From Streptomyces sp. CG1 (lineage in GTDB: Bacteria > Actinomycetota > Actinomycetes > Streptomycetales > Streptomycetaceae): 64,000 bases of DNA. The notes beneath the pieces were generated by a model. That model was not told where the DNA came from, searched no databases, and saw nothing but the letters and a program-made list of their open reading frames with translations. This document shows positions 40,204-48,868 of the stretch, piece after piece (position 1 is the first letter of the stretch; the number at the start of each line of letters is the position of its first letter). A program made the position numbers and the translations under genes. The stretch is taken from positions 5,394,001 through 5,458,000 of the forward strand of contig NZ_CP163518.1 in assembly GCF_041080625.1 (NCBI RefSeq). The letters run 5' to 3'.

Positions 40204-41648
40204 GACGGGCGGACCACCTGGGTCATCTCGGCGTCGGGGTTCGTGGCGGGGGCGGGCGCCGGGCGGCGGGCGGTGTCGCTGACGCGGATCAGGAGGCCGA
40301 TGAGCGCCCAGTTGGCGATGACGGAGGTACCGCCGGACGCGAGGAACGGCATCGTCATACCGGTCAGTGGGATCAGGCCCATGACGCCGCCGGCGACGAC
40401 GAAGACCTGCAGGGCCATGCCGCTGGCGAGGCCGGCGGCGAGCAGCTTGCCGAACGGGTCGCGGGCGGCCAGCGCGGTGCGCAGGCCGCGCTCCACGATC
40501 AGGCCGTAGATCAGCAGCATCGCCATGATGCCCGCGAGGCCCAGCTCCTCGCCGAAGGTGGCGAAGACGAAGTCGGAGTTGGCGGCGAACTTGATCAGGT
40601 CCGAGTGGCCCTGGCCCCAGCCGGTGCCCAGGGTGCCGCCGGAGCCGAAGGCCCACAGGGACTGCTGCAGCTGGTCGGAGTGGAGGATGCCGTCGTGGGT
40701 GATCTGCCGACTCAGCTGGTACTCGCGCATCGGGTCGAGCCAGGCCTGGACACGGCTCTGGATGTGCGACTCGAAGCTCGCCACGCCGACCGCGCCGACC
40801 GCGGCCATGAGCAGACCGAAGACGATCCAGCTGGTCCGCTCGGTGGCGACGTACAGCATGATCACGAACATCCCGAAGAACAGCATCGACGTGCCGAGGT
40901 CGGTCTCGAAGATCATGATGAGGATCGACACGGCCCAGACGACGAGGATCGGGCCGAGGTCGCGGCCGCGCGGCAGGTACAGGCCCATGAAGCGGCGGCT
41001 GGCGAGTGCGAGGGCATCTCTCTTCACCATCAGGTAGCCGGCGAAGAAGACGGCGAGGACGAGCTTCGCGAACTCGGCGGGCTCGATGGAGAATCCGGCG
41101 ACCCTGATCCAGACCTTGGCACCGTAGACGTTGGCGCCCAGGCCGGGGACCAGCGGGAGGATCAGCAGGACCAGCGCGCCGACCATGGAGATGTAGGTGT
41201 AGCGCTGCAGAACCCGGTGGTCCTTGAGGAAGACCAGCACCACGCTGAACAGCCCGATGGCCACCGCCGTGTAGAGCAGCTGGCGGGGCGCGGCGCTGCC
41301 GGCCTGGTGGATGGACCGCAGCAGCTTGGACTGGTCCAGCCGCCAGATGACGACGAGCCCGAGCCCGTTCAGCAGGGTGGCGAGCGGCAGCAGCAGCGGG
41401 TCCGCGTACGGGGCGAACTTCCGTACGACGAGATGCGCGATGCCGGCCAGCAGGCCGAGGCCCAGGCCGTAGCCCAGCAGCCCGGCGGGAACCGTGCCGT
41501 TGATGGCCAGGCCCACGTTGGCGTAGGCGAACACCGGGACGGCCACGGCGAAGACCAGCAGGGCCAGCTCGGTGTTGCGGCGGCTCGGTGCGCCGATCGC
41601 GCCGATCGTGGAGGTGTGGTGCGTCGGCGGGTTACTCGTACTGCTCAT
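40200..41648 (-). CDS. RodA/FtsW family peptidoglycan glycosyltransferase
   Basis: A 482-residue SEDS protein with about 12 membrane helices. Signatures: WIRVAGFSIEPAEFAKLVLA, FETDLGTSMLFFGMFVIM and the C-terminal LTGMTMPFLASGGTSVIANW. It polymerises lipid II into glycan strands with its PBP partner PbpA. Located between the phosphatase and pbpA genes in the PknB operon. Confidence 0.93.
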   Translation of the reverse strand: MSSTSNPPTHHTSTIGAIGAPSRRNTELALLVFAVAVPVFAYANVGLAINGTVPAGLLGYGLGLGLLAGIAHLVVRKFAPYADPLLLPLATLLNGLGLVVIWRLDQSKLLRSIHQAGSAAPRQLLYTAVAIGLFSVVLVFLKDHRVLQRYTYISMVGALVLLILPLVPGLGANVYGAKVWIRVAGFSIEPAEFAKLVLAVFFAGYLMVKRDALALASRRFMGLYLPRGRDLGPILVVWAVSILIMIFETDLGTSMLFFGMFVIMLYVATERTSWIVFGLLMAAVGAVGVASFESHIQSRVQAWLDPMREYQLSRQITHDGILHSDQLQQSLWAFGSGGTLGTGWGQGHSDLIKFAANSDFVFATFGEELGLAGIMAMLLIYGLIVERGLRTALAARDPFGKLLAAGLASGMALQVFVVAGGVMGLIPLTGMTMPFLASGGTSVIANWALIGLLIRVSDTARRPAPAPATNPDAEMTQVVRPS

Positions 41649-41675
41649 CGTGTGACAGGGCCTCTCGCGGCTTCG

Positions 41676-43223
41676 CTACTGCTTGCCGCACTGATCGACG
41701 ACCTTCTGCTCATCCTCGGAGAGGCTCGGGCCGGGGTTCGGAGTGGCGGTCGGGTTCGGGGGCTTCGAGGACGTTGTCGGGGGCTTCTTCGACGACGTAC
41801 CCGTGGACGGGTTCGGCGTCGGTGATGCCTTGGACGTGAAGGCGGTACGGCTGGTTCCCGTGGTGCCTCCGGCCTCGCCCTGCCCCGTTTTCGCGTTCCG
41901 CCCGGACTCGGCGGACTGGCGCTCCGCCTGCTTCCGGCACGCGGAGGCCTGCACGGACAGTGCCTCGATCTTCGACTGGGCCTGCTGCAGACCGCCCGCG
42001 GTGATCGTGGCCTTCACCTGCTTCTGCTGGTACGGCGGCAGGTACTTGAGTTCGATCTCGGGGTGGTCCTTCTCCACCTTCGACAGCGACACCCAGGCCA
42101 GGTCCTGGCTGATCCCGCGGTACAGCGCCACGTGCTCGTCCTTGGCGCCGACGTAGTACTGCGTCTGCGTCCACTGGTAGCCGCCGTAGAGGCCGCCGCC
42201 GATGACGGCGAGCGCGAGGACGCCGTAGAGGGATCTCTTCAGCCACTTGCCGCGGCTGCGCGGCTTGGTGAAGTCGCCGTCGGCGTAGTCGCCGAAGCTG
42301 CCCGCCGGGACGTACCCGGTGGTGTCGCCGGAGCCGGGCGGGCCGAACTCGCCGCCGCCGTGGCCCTGGCGGCCCAGGTGGGAGGCGCGGCCGGCCGGGG
42401 TCTGCATGATGCCGTTGTCGTGCAGGTGGTGCTGGTTCTCGGCGACCGCGCCGACCACCACCGGCTGGTCGGAGAACTGGCCGGCCATGGTGTCGCCGGT
42501 GTCCAGGTCGAGGACGTCCGCGACGATCACGGTGATGTTGTCGGGGCCGCCGCCGCGCAGCGCGAGCTGGATCAGCTCCTGCACGGTCTCGTGCGGGCCC
42601 TGGTAGCTGGCGAGGGTCTCCTCGATGGTCTGGTGGGAGACGACCGCGGACAGCCCGTCGGAGCAGATGAGATACCGGTCACCGGCCCGCACCTCGCGGA
42701 TGGACAGGTCCGGCTCGACGTGGTCGCCGCTGCCGAGCGCGCGCATGAGCAGCGACCGCTGCGGATGCGTGGTCGCTTCCTCTTCGGTGATCCGGCCCTC
42801 GTCGACGAGCCGCTGCACCCAGGTGTGGTCCTGGGTGATCTGAGTGAGAACCCCGTCACGCAGCAGATAGGCGCGGGAGTCGCCGACGTGTACGAGGCCG
42901 AGCCGCTGCCCGGTCCACAGCAGGGCGGTGAGGGTCGTCCCCATGCCCTCCAGCTGCGGGTCCTCGTCGACCATCGCACGCAGCTGGTCGTTGGCTCGCT
43001 GCACGGCCTGGCCGAGGGAGGTGAGGATGTCGGAGCCGGGCACGTCGTCGTCGAGCGTGACCAGGGTGGAGATCACTTCGGAGGAGGCGACCTCGCCGGC
43101 CGCCTGGCCGCCCATGCCGTCGGCGATCGCGAGCAGCCGGGGACCGGCGTAACCGGAGTCCTCGTTGCCCTCCCGGATCATGCCTTTGTGCGATCCGGCG
43201 GCAAAGCGCAGGGAGAGACTCAT
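41676..43223 (-). CDS. PP2C-family serine/threonine phosphatase (PstP-like)
   Basis: A 515-residue membrane-anchored phosphatase starting at ATG 43223. The catalytic domain (1-~240) has the metal-binding signatures GNEDSG, IADGMGG, HVGDSRAYLL, CSDGL and GGPDNITVIV. A linker leads to a membrane helix (about 315-335) and an extracytoplasmic tail ending in a Pro/Ser/Thr-rich region. It reverses PknB phosphorylation, as PstP does in mycobacteria. Confidence 0.92.
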   Translation of the reverse strand: MSLSLRFAAGSHKGMIREGNEDSGYAGPRLLAIADGMGGQAAGEVASSEVISTLVTLDDDVPGSDILTSLGQAVQRANDQLRAMVDEDPQLEGMGTTLTALLWTGQRLGLVHVGDSRAYLLRDGVLTQITQDHTWVQRLVDEGRITEEEATTHPQRSLLMRALGSGDHVEPDLSIREVRAGDRYLICSDGLSAVVSHQTIEETLASYQGPHETVQELIQLALRGGGPDNITVIVADVLDLDTGDTMAGQFSDQPVVVGAVAENQHHLHDNGIMQTPAGRASHLGRQGHGGGEFGPPGSGDTTGYVPAGSFGDYADGDFTKPRSRGKWLKRSLYGVLALAVIGGGLYGGYQWTQTQYYVGAKDEHVALYRGISQDLAWVSLSKVEKDHPEIELKYLPPYQQKQVKATITAGGLQQAQSKIEALSVQASACRKQAERQSAESGRNAKTGQGEAGGTTGTSRTAFTSKASPTPNPSTGTSSKKPPTTSSKPPNPTATPNPGPSLSEDEQKVVDQCGKQ

Positions 43224-43366
43224 GCCCACCTCGCCAGTCGGCTCCGGGTACAGCCGGTCGTGTCGAGCCACACTGCCCACCCTCCGGTCGGGAGCGCGCC
43301 GGAGGCCGGGTGGCGGCGGCCTGCCGCTGCGTGCTCGCTCCGCTCGCGCTCACTCATGATGTAGCA

Positions 43367-43897
43367 CTACTTCCGCAGCTCGATGACGGTCTTGCCGATG
43401 CGGATCGGCGCGCCCAGCGGGATCGGTGTGGGGGTCGTCAGCCGGGACCGGTCCAGGTAGGTGCCGTTGGTGGAGCCGAGGTCCTCGACGATCCACTGAC
43501 CGTCGCGGTCCGGGTAGATCCTGGCATGACGGCTGGAGGCGTAGTCGTCGTCCAGCACGATCGTGGAGTCGTGTGCCCGGCCCAGAGTGATCGTCTGGCC
43601 CTGCAGCGCGACCGTGGTGCCGGTCAGTGTGCCTTCCGTCACGACCAGCTTGGTGGGAGCGTTGCGCCCGCGCCGGCCGCCGCTCTGCTGGCCCCGCTGC
43701 TGGTTGCGCTGCTGCGGAGGCGCGGCGGCCTGCTGCCGTGGCGCCTGCTGCTGGCGACCGGCCTCCCTACGGGAGCCGCGCTGGGTGACGCGCGTACCGA
43801 ACAGGTCGCTCCGGATGACCTGCACGGCCACGATCACGAACAGCCACAGTACGGCCAGGAAACCCAGCCGCATGACCGTGAGGGTCAGCTCTGACAT
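43367..43897 (-). CDS. FHA domain protein (FhaB/FipA-like)
   Basis: A 176-residue protein with an N-terminal membrane helix (about 9-27), a Gln/Arg-rich linker (~45-75) and a C-terminal FHA domain: ITLGRAHDSTIVLDDDYASSRHARI and LGSTNGTYLDRSRL. It binds phosphothreonine peptides. FipA in mycobacteria links PknB signalling to the divisome. Start ATG 43897, 9 bp from the FhaA-like stop. Confidence 0.88.
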   Translation of the reverse strand: MSELTLTVMRLGFLAVLWLFVIVAVQVIRSDLFGTRVTQRGSRREAGRQQQAPRQQAAAPPQQRNQQRGQQSGGRRGRNAPTKLVVTEGTLTGTTVALQGQTITLGRAHDSTIVLDDDYASSRHARIYPDRDGQWIVEDLGSTNGTYLDRSRLTTPTPIPLGAPIRIGKTVIELRK

Positions 43898-43906
43898 GCC
43901 CCCGCT

Positions 43907-44752
43907 TCACCCTTCGGCTTGCCTATAGATAACGGTGGTGCTGCCCACGACGATCCGCGAGCCGTCGCGGAGCGTAGCGCGGGTGGTGTGCTGCCCGTCC
44001 ACCACGATGCCGTTGGTGGAGCCGAGATCCTGGATCGTCGAGGGCGTTCCGGTCCGGATCTCGCAGTGCCGGCGGGAGACGCCGGGGTCGTCGATCCGCA
44101 CGTCGGCGTCGGTGCTGCGGCCCAGCACCAGCGTGGCGCGGGAGATCTGGTGGCGGGTGCCGTTGATCTCGATCCAGTAGCGGGTCTGCCCGCCGCTCGT
44201 GGGCGCGGCCGGGGGCCGCTGGCCGGCGGGCTGAGGGTAGCCGTAGCCGTCGGGGCGGGCGCCGGCCGGCGGCGCGGACGGCATCGGGGGCGCCGCGGCG
44301 GGCGGGTAGCCGTAGCCGCCGCCCTGGGCGCCCTGTGCGGGGCGGCCGGGGGCCGGGGCCGCGGGGGCCTGGCTGCTGGAGGAGGCCAGGGTGCGCGAGC
44401 GCACCCGGTACAGACCCGTGTCCAGGTCGTCGGCCTTCTCCAGATTGACCTTGATCGGGCCCATGAACGTGTAGCGCTGCTGCTTGGCGTAGTCGCGCAC
44501 CATGCCGGCCAGCTCGTCGCCGAGCTGCCCGGAGTAGGGGCTGAGCCGCTCGTAGTCCGGCGTGCTCAGCTCCACGATGAAGTCGTTGGGTACGACGGTC
44601 CGGTCGCGGTTCCAGATCGTCGCGTTGTTGTCGCACTCACGCTGGAGTGCGCCGGCGATCTCCACGGGCTGGACCTCGGACTTGAAGACCTTGGCGAAGG
44701 TGCCGTTCACCAGACCTTCGAGACGCTGCTCGAACTTCTTCAGGACTCCCAT
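43907..44752 (-). CDS. FhaA-like FHA domain protein (DUF3662)
   Basis: A 281-residue protein: an N-terminal DUF3662 domain (MGVLKKFEQRLEGLVNGTFA, FIVELSTPDYERL, about 1-125), a Pro/Gly/Tyr-rich linker (~130-190) and a C-terminal FHA domain (LVLGRSTDADVRIDDPGVSR, LGSTNGIVVDGQHTT). FhaA is a PknB substrate that recruits the lipid II flippase pseudokinase MviN in mycobacteria. First gene of the phosphosignalling/wall operon. Confidence 0.9.
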   Translation of the reverse strand: MGVLKKFEQRLEGLVNGTFAKVFKSEVQPVEIAGALQRECDNNATIWNRDRTVVPNDFIVELSTPDYERLSPYSGQLGDELAGMVRDYAKQQRYTFMGPIKVNLEKADDLDTGLYRVRSRTLASSSSQAPAAPAPGRPAQGAQGGGYGYPPAAAPPMPSAPPAGARPDGYGYPQPAGQRPPAAPTSGGQTRYWIEINGTRHQISRATLVLGRSTDADVRIDDPGVSRRHCEIRTGTPSTIQDLGSTNGIVVDGQHTTRATLRDGSRIVVGSTTVIYRQAEG

Positions 44753-45265
44753 GGGGCACCTCCTCCGTCCCTGTCGTTGCGTTGCCCTGCTGTGTGGCCG
44801 CTGCCTTGCCTGTACTGCCTGTTCCGCTGGTGCTGCTTACTGATCGTATCTACGCGCCCGGCAATCAGCCGGTTCCCCCAGCGGCTCCCCTTCGAACTCC
44901 CGGCACGCACTCACGCTGCCATGGATCGTAGAGGCGGTCGAAGACCAGTGTCCCGCACCCGGCTGTGGACCCGGCCCGCCTCCTGGGCAGATGCCCGGGA
45001 CCGGTACGAGGTTGATACGTGAACCGGGTCTCCTTGATACGCGCCCCGGGAAGGCGGCGCGACGCGCGCCGGGAAGCGGGCGAACGCGCAGGCGGCGGGC
45101 GCCGGAGCGCGGGTGGCCGGCGCGGTCCGCGCCGGTGGTGGGGGCGGGCGCTGGGGGCGGGCGCTGGGCCGGAAGGGATGTGAATCCACCCCGTACGACG
45201 TGCTAATGTTCTGGGTGTCGGAAGGGGCCAGCCCGAAAGGGACGGAGCCGGAAGACACACCCAAT
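44753..45265. other. Intergenic region upstream of fhaA operon and tRNA-Leu
   Basis: 513 bp with no convincing gene. It must hold the promoter of the fhaA-pknB operon (minus strand) and, near 45200-45240, that of tRNA-Leu. Several C-rich short frames are non-coding in character. Confidence 0.5.
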
Positions 45266-45349
45266 GCGCGGGTGGCGGAATAGGCAGACGCGCTGGATTC
45301 AGGTTCCAGTGCCCGCAAGGGCGTGGGGGTTCAACTCCCCCCTCGCGCA
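45266..45349 (+). tRNA. tRNA-Leu (anticodon CAG)
   Basis: The acceptor stem GCGCGGG (45266-45272) pairs with CTCGCGC (45342-45348), with one G-U pair; discriminator A45349. The D arm reads GGCGGAATAGGCAGACGC. The anticodon stem CTGGA/TCCAG encloses the loop TTCAGGT, giving anticodon CAG at 45300-45302. A long variable arm (GCCCGCAAGGGC region) and the T arm GGGGGTTCAACTCCCCC are typical of class II tRNA-Leu. CCA is not encoded. The accessory island begins just after it. Confidence 0.95.
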
Positions 45350-45386
45350 CCGAGGAGCACCGACGAAAGTGCTCTGGTTGCACCGA

Positions 45387-45426
45387 CGGAACGGGCGGCA
45401 TCGTGATCACGATGCCGCCCGTTCCG
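45387..45426. repeat. 40-bp perfect palindrome after tRNA-Leu
   Basis: Each half is CGGAACGGGCGGCATCGTGA and its exact complement, with no spacer. It can act as a terminator for the tRNA transcript; its perfect symmetry also allows a cruciform or protein-binding dyad. Confidence 0.65.
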
Positions 45427-45448
45427 CTGTGTGTGGGCAGAAACACGT

Positions 45449-45490
45449 GGACCGCCGACGGCTTGAGGCCGTCGGCGGTCCGGTTTTCGG
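45449..45490 (+). terminator. Rho-independent-like terminator
   Basis: GGACCGCCGACGGC (45449-45462) pairs with its complement (45468-45481) over a TTGAG loop, followed by GGTTTTCGG. Lies between tRNA-Leu and the convergent transposase gene. Confidence 0.75.
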
Positions 45491-45551
45491 GTGTGGATCT
45501 CTGGTTGTTCTGCCGGGGGCTACGGGGGTCTTGTGAGGAAGGTCTCAGGGC

Positions 45552-47312
45552 TTAGGGCTGGGTGACGTAGCCCTTGGGGGTCCAGGTGCCCAGTGGCTTG
45601 GTCTTGCGGCGGCGGGTGGGTCGGCGGTGCGGTCGGTCGTCGTGGAGAGCGATGGAGTCGGCCCAGGCCCTGAGCTTGCGGCGGTTGGCGTGGGCGAGCT
45701 GGAAGGCCAGCAGGAGGGTCTGGGCGGCGATGCCGCGGATCCGGCGGGTGCCGGCGTCTTCGAGGCGCTCGTAGAGGGTGTCCTTGGCGAAGCCGTTGAT
45801 GCCTTCGACGCTGTTGCGGAGCCGGAAATACACGCGCTGCCAGGCTTCGGAGCCGTACTGAAGTGGCTGCCAGAGGTTGGCTGCGGCTTCCGGTGGGACG
45901 GTGACGGTCTTCTGGCTGCAGCACGGGGGTGAGCCTGCGGGGCTGGGAGCGGGGTCGACGAGGGGCAGGTGGATGCCGCGGCCGAGGGTGTAGGTCTTGA
46001 GGGGGCACTGGGCGCGGTTGGCCTCGGCAGGGCACATCACGCGCCGGTGACCTTCGGCGTCGGGGCGCTGCTTGGGCATGAAGAGGTACGCGGCTCGGGC
46101 ACGGACGCGGTCGATCCAGGTCTGCTTGTCGATCTTCTTGGCGATCAGGTCCTTGGTGGCGTCCTTGAGGTCCTGGGGCATGGAGGGGCAGTACCAGTTG
46201 CCCTCGACGAGTTGGGCTCCGGCGAAGCCGGCCTGGACGCCCAACTGGTCCCTGGCGTAGTCGTAGACGGGCTCGTAGCCCATGGCGCGGATGGGGAGCT
46301 GGAAGTTCTCCGGCCTCTGGCCGTTGTAGGCGCGGTCGCCCGCCAGGTAGCCGCACGGGAGGCTGTCGTCGATCTGCTGGAGAGCTTCGACGGCGACGTG
46401 GCCGGGGCGGTGGCTGGGCTTGTCGACGGAGAAGGCGATGACCAGGGCGGGGACGACGTCGGGGTCGGCGGAGCCGTCGGGCAGGGGGACGCCGTTGCGG
46501 CTGGGATCGCGGGCGATGACGAGGGAGGCGTCGTAGCCGAACAGGCGCTTCTTGATGCGCTCCGCCTGCTTCTGGAGCCTGGCGCCCTTCTTGTCCTGCA
46601 GGGCGGGCGCGAAGTCGTCGAGGGCGAGTGGGTCCTTGTGCTTGGTGGTGCGCACGTACCAGGCGGCGTCGGGGTCGGTGGCGGTGACGGGGCTGTCGGC
46701 AGCCAGGCCCTTGGAGTAGGTGCCGACGGCGGTGGCGTCGACGCATACAGAGCCGTCCCAACGGTCTTCCAGGAGAGCCATCGCGTCACGCAGGGACATG
46801 GCCAGGATCAGGTTGGCAAGCTTGATCATGAGACCGCGCTTGCGGGCGAGCTCACCCGTGTCGGCCTTGGCCAGGAGTTTCTCTGCATGGCGGCGGGCCA
46901 GGCGGTGGTTTTTGGGCAGCGGGGACGGGTCGATCGCTTCGAGGATGCTGTACAGGCGGCGGCGGACTGTGGCGTAGGCGGCTTCGAAGCCGCGGTCGTG
47001 GTCGGGGTAGCGGCGCAGGCCGAGTTGCTCGCGCATCGGCTCGGAGAGGGAGAAGAACAGCAGGTCGGTGACGGCGGTGAAGGTGACGACGCCGCCGTTG
47101 CGGGCGGAGGCCAGGCTCATGCCAACCAGCAGGGCCTCGACAGGGAGCTTGCAAGGGCAGCCAGTGCGGCGTGCGACGAGCGGTGCGATCTCCTCGATCA
47201 GGCCCGAGCCGGCCACTTCGTCGCGGATCCGGGCAACTTCGGGGTCGGGAACGAGGGCGCGCTGGGAGCGCAGGCGGGCGATACGGGTGTGGCGTGCGAG
47301 GCGGCTGGTCAT
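45552..47312 (-). CDS. IS1182-like DDE transposase
   Basis: A 586-residue DDE transposase. The N-terminal region (LPVEALLVGMSLASARNGGV) resembles the IS1182 group. Candidate catalytic residues are Asp192 in VCVDATAVGTYS, Asp326 in LAGDRAYNG and Glu503 in RNSVEGINGFAK; a Cys-rich knob (CPAEANRAQC...CCSQ) lies before the last one. Its ribosome binding site (AAGGAG) is encoded in the last codons of the preceding integrase-like gene, so the two are coupled. No terminal inverted repeats were identified, so the element's ends are undefined. Confidence 0.82.
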   Translation of the reverse strand: MTSRLARHTRIARLRSQRALVPDPEVARIRDEVAGSGLIEEIAPLVARRTGCPCKLPVEALLVGMSLASARNGGVVTFTAVTDLLFFSLSEPMREQLGLRRYPDHDRGFEAAYATVRRRLYSILEAIDPSPLPKNHRLARRHAEKLLAKADTGELARKRGLMIKLANLILAMSLRDAMALLEDRWDGSVCVDATAVGTYSKGLAADSPVTATDPDAAWYVRTTKHKDPLALDDFAPALQDKKGARLQKQAERIKKRLFGYDASLVIARDPSRNGVPLPDGSADPDVVPALVIAFSVDKPSHRPGHVAVEALQQIDDSLPCGYLAGDRAYNGQRPENFQLPIRAMGYEPVYDYARDQLGVQAGFAGAQLVEGNWYCPSMPQDLKDATKDLIAKKIDKQTWIDRVRARAAYLFMPKQRPDAEGHRRVMCPAEANRAQCPLKTYTLGRGIHLPLVDPAPSPAGSPPCCSQKTVTVPPEAAANLWQPLQYGSEAWQRVYFRLRNSVEGINGFAKDTLYERLEDAGTRRIRGIAAQTLLLAFQLAHANRRKLRAWADSIALHDDRPHRRPTRRRKTKPLGTWTPKGYVTQP

Positions 47313-47314
47313 GG

Positions 47315-48226
47315 TCAGAACTCCTTGAGCGCGGCGGCGGCCTGGTCGGGCGAGAGGTTGCGGACGTGGGGCAGGACCCGGTCGATGGAGCGCAGGGTGG
47401 TCAGGCCTGCGGCGGCCATCAGGGTGGGCAGGTGCATGCGGGCTTCGATGGCGTCAACGAGCCAGGTGGCACGAGCCCGGCCTATGACCAGCGGAGGCGT
47501 TCCTGGCGGCTTCTTGGTGCGGGCGAGGAAGTTGGTGACGGTGTTGGTACCGCGGGCGAGGCTGCTCGGGCGGAAGAGATAGCGGGCCTGGCCGGGGCGG
47601 GAGGCCCAGGCAGCGGCCTCGGTGAGGACAGGGGCCCAAGCGGTGCGGCACAACACCACCCGGGCGCGCTGTCCGCGGACGGCGACGGCGACGGCGCCGT
47701 TGGGCGCCTCGCGGACGTCGTGGGTGCGCAGCGGGATGATCTCGGGTGAGTCCAGGGCGCAGCCGAAGCCGAGGGCGAGCAGCGTCAGGAGGCCGTTACG
47801 GAGTTCGTCGGTGGGCTGGGCGCGGGCGGAGGCGTACAGCTGGGCCTGTTCCGGCTGTGCGTAGGGGCGGGAGGCGTCCGAGCAGGAGTAGGCGGCGGGG
47901 GTGCCGGTGATCAGGTCGGGGCCGAGCAGGGCGCGGCGCAGTTTGTTGAGGCGGCAGCGGCGGTTGGATCGGGAGGGTTCTTCCAGGTGTAGACAGCCGG
48001 TAGCCAGGTACCACTCGATCGCCTCCAGGGTGAGCAGGTGCTCGGCCTTGGTGGGGCGCCCGCAGGCGTCGGCGTGAGCGGCGGCGTGAGCCAGAGCGCC
48101 AAGCCAGTCCCGAGCTTCCTTGGGCGTGGCCGGCCCAGCCTTGGCGACGGCGCGGCGGCAGTCGGGGCCGATACGGGCCCAGACAGGCCCCGGCAGCTTG
48201 GGCCGGTAGCGCTCGATCGCATCCAT
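47315..48226 (-). CDS. Tyrosine-recombinase-like protein lacking catalytic residues
   Basis: A 303-residue protein (ATG 48226, GGAGAG upstream). Layout resembles integrases: an N-terminal helical core-binding domain (~20-150) and a C-terminal domain with LLALGFGCALDSPEIIPLRT at the first catalytic box. The expected Arg of GLR is replaced (GCAL). In the second half, RARATWLVDAIEARMHLPTL then AAAGLTTLRSIDRVL keep the fold pattern, but the LGH histidine and the Tyr nucleophile are absent. Probably a DNA-binding accessory to the transposase, whose gene it precedes by 2 bp. Confidence 0.55.
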   Translation of the reverse strand: MDAIERYRPKLPGPVWARIGPDCRRAVAKAGPATPKEARDWLGALAHAAAHADACGRPTKAEHLLTLEAIEWYLATGCLHLEEPSRSNRRCRLNKLRRALLGPDLITGTPAAYSCSDASRPYAQPEQAQLYASARAQPTDELRNGLLTLLALGFGCALDSPEIIPLRTHDVREAPNGAVAVAVRGQRARVVLCRTAWAPVLTEAAAWASRPGQARYLFRPSSLARGTNTVTNFLARTKKPPGTPPLVIGRARATWLVDAIEARMHLPTLMAAAGLTTLRSIDRVLPHVRNLSPDQAAAALKEF

Positions 48227-48337
48227 CGTGACTCTCCACCAGGAAAGAACCCCGGGAGGGGTGTGTTTGGAATAGCATGCGGTGGAGTTGGCGGACGCTG
48301 TCATCCCTGGAGGGCCGGATGGGCGACACTCTTCGCT

Positions 48338-48649
48338 GTGCCACGAGGAGACAAGCGACGACGCAGCCCTGCCGAGTACGTGACCGACGGCGCGTGGCCG
48401 CACGCCGTGCTCGATGACCACCACGGCGCCCGCGTGGCGCAGGAGGTGGCGGCGAGGCTGCGCAGGGTGATCGACGAGAGGGGCTGGTCGGTCGCCGAGG
48501 TGTCCCGGCGCAGTGGCGTGTCCCGCATGACGGTCGCCCAGGTGCTCGACGGCGCGGTGTGGTGCGACCTGCTGACGATCGCGAACCTGGAGAAGATGCT
48601 CGGCGTGGACCTGTGGCCCGGGAGGAACCCCGGCAACCCGCCGCAGTAA
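48338..48649 (+). CDS. Small XRE-type helix-turn-helix protein
   Basis: A 103-residue protein with GTG start at 48338. A helix-turn-helix of Cro/CI type: RLRRVIDERGWSVAEVSRRS then GVSRMTVAQVLDGAVWCDLL and LEKMLGVDLWP. Divergent from the integrase-like gene across 111 bp, so it may repress that operon. Basic N-terminus. Confidence 0.75.
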   Translation: MPRGDKRRRSPAEYVTDGAWPHAVLDDHHGARVAQEVAARLRRVIDERGWSVAEVSRRSGVSRMTVAQVLDGAVWCDLLTIANLEKMLGVDLWPGRNPGNPPQ

Positions 48650-48755
48650 ATTCGCATGGGCATTCGACTTCCTGAAAAAGACAGGTGGAATTGGCCGAAC
48701 GCCTGACATCCCCGGCAGTAGCCGGGGTAAAATCGGGAACGGCCTTAGCGGGCCC

Positions 48756-48815
48756 GACCGTCGCCGCAGACCCTGAGGGCAATCAGGGAAATCTCTGCGG
48801 CGGCGGTCATTTTTG
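48756..48815 (+). terminator. Long hairpin with U-tract
   Basis: GACCGTCGCCGCAGA (48756-48770) pairs with TCTGCGGCGGCGGTC (48794-48808) with one G-U-type position. Inside is a nested CCTGA/TCAGG stem, and ATTTTTGTG follows. It may end the HTH transcript or be a short structured RNA. Confidence 0.6.
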
Positions 48816-48868
48816 TGTGAACAGAGTTGAGGATGCGGTTCGCGTGGCCTTTCTGTGTCGAGGATGCG

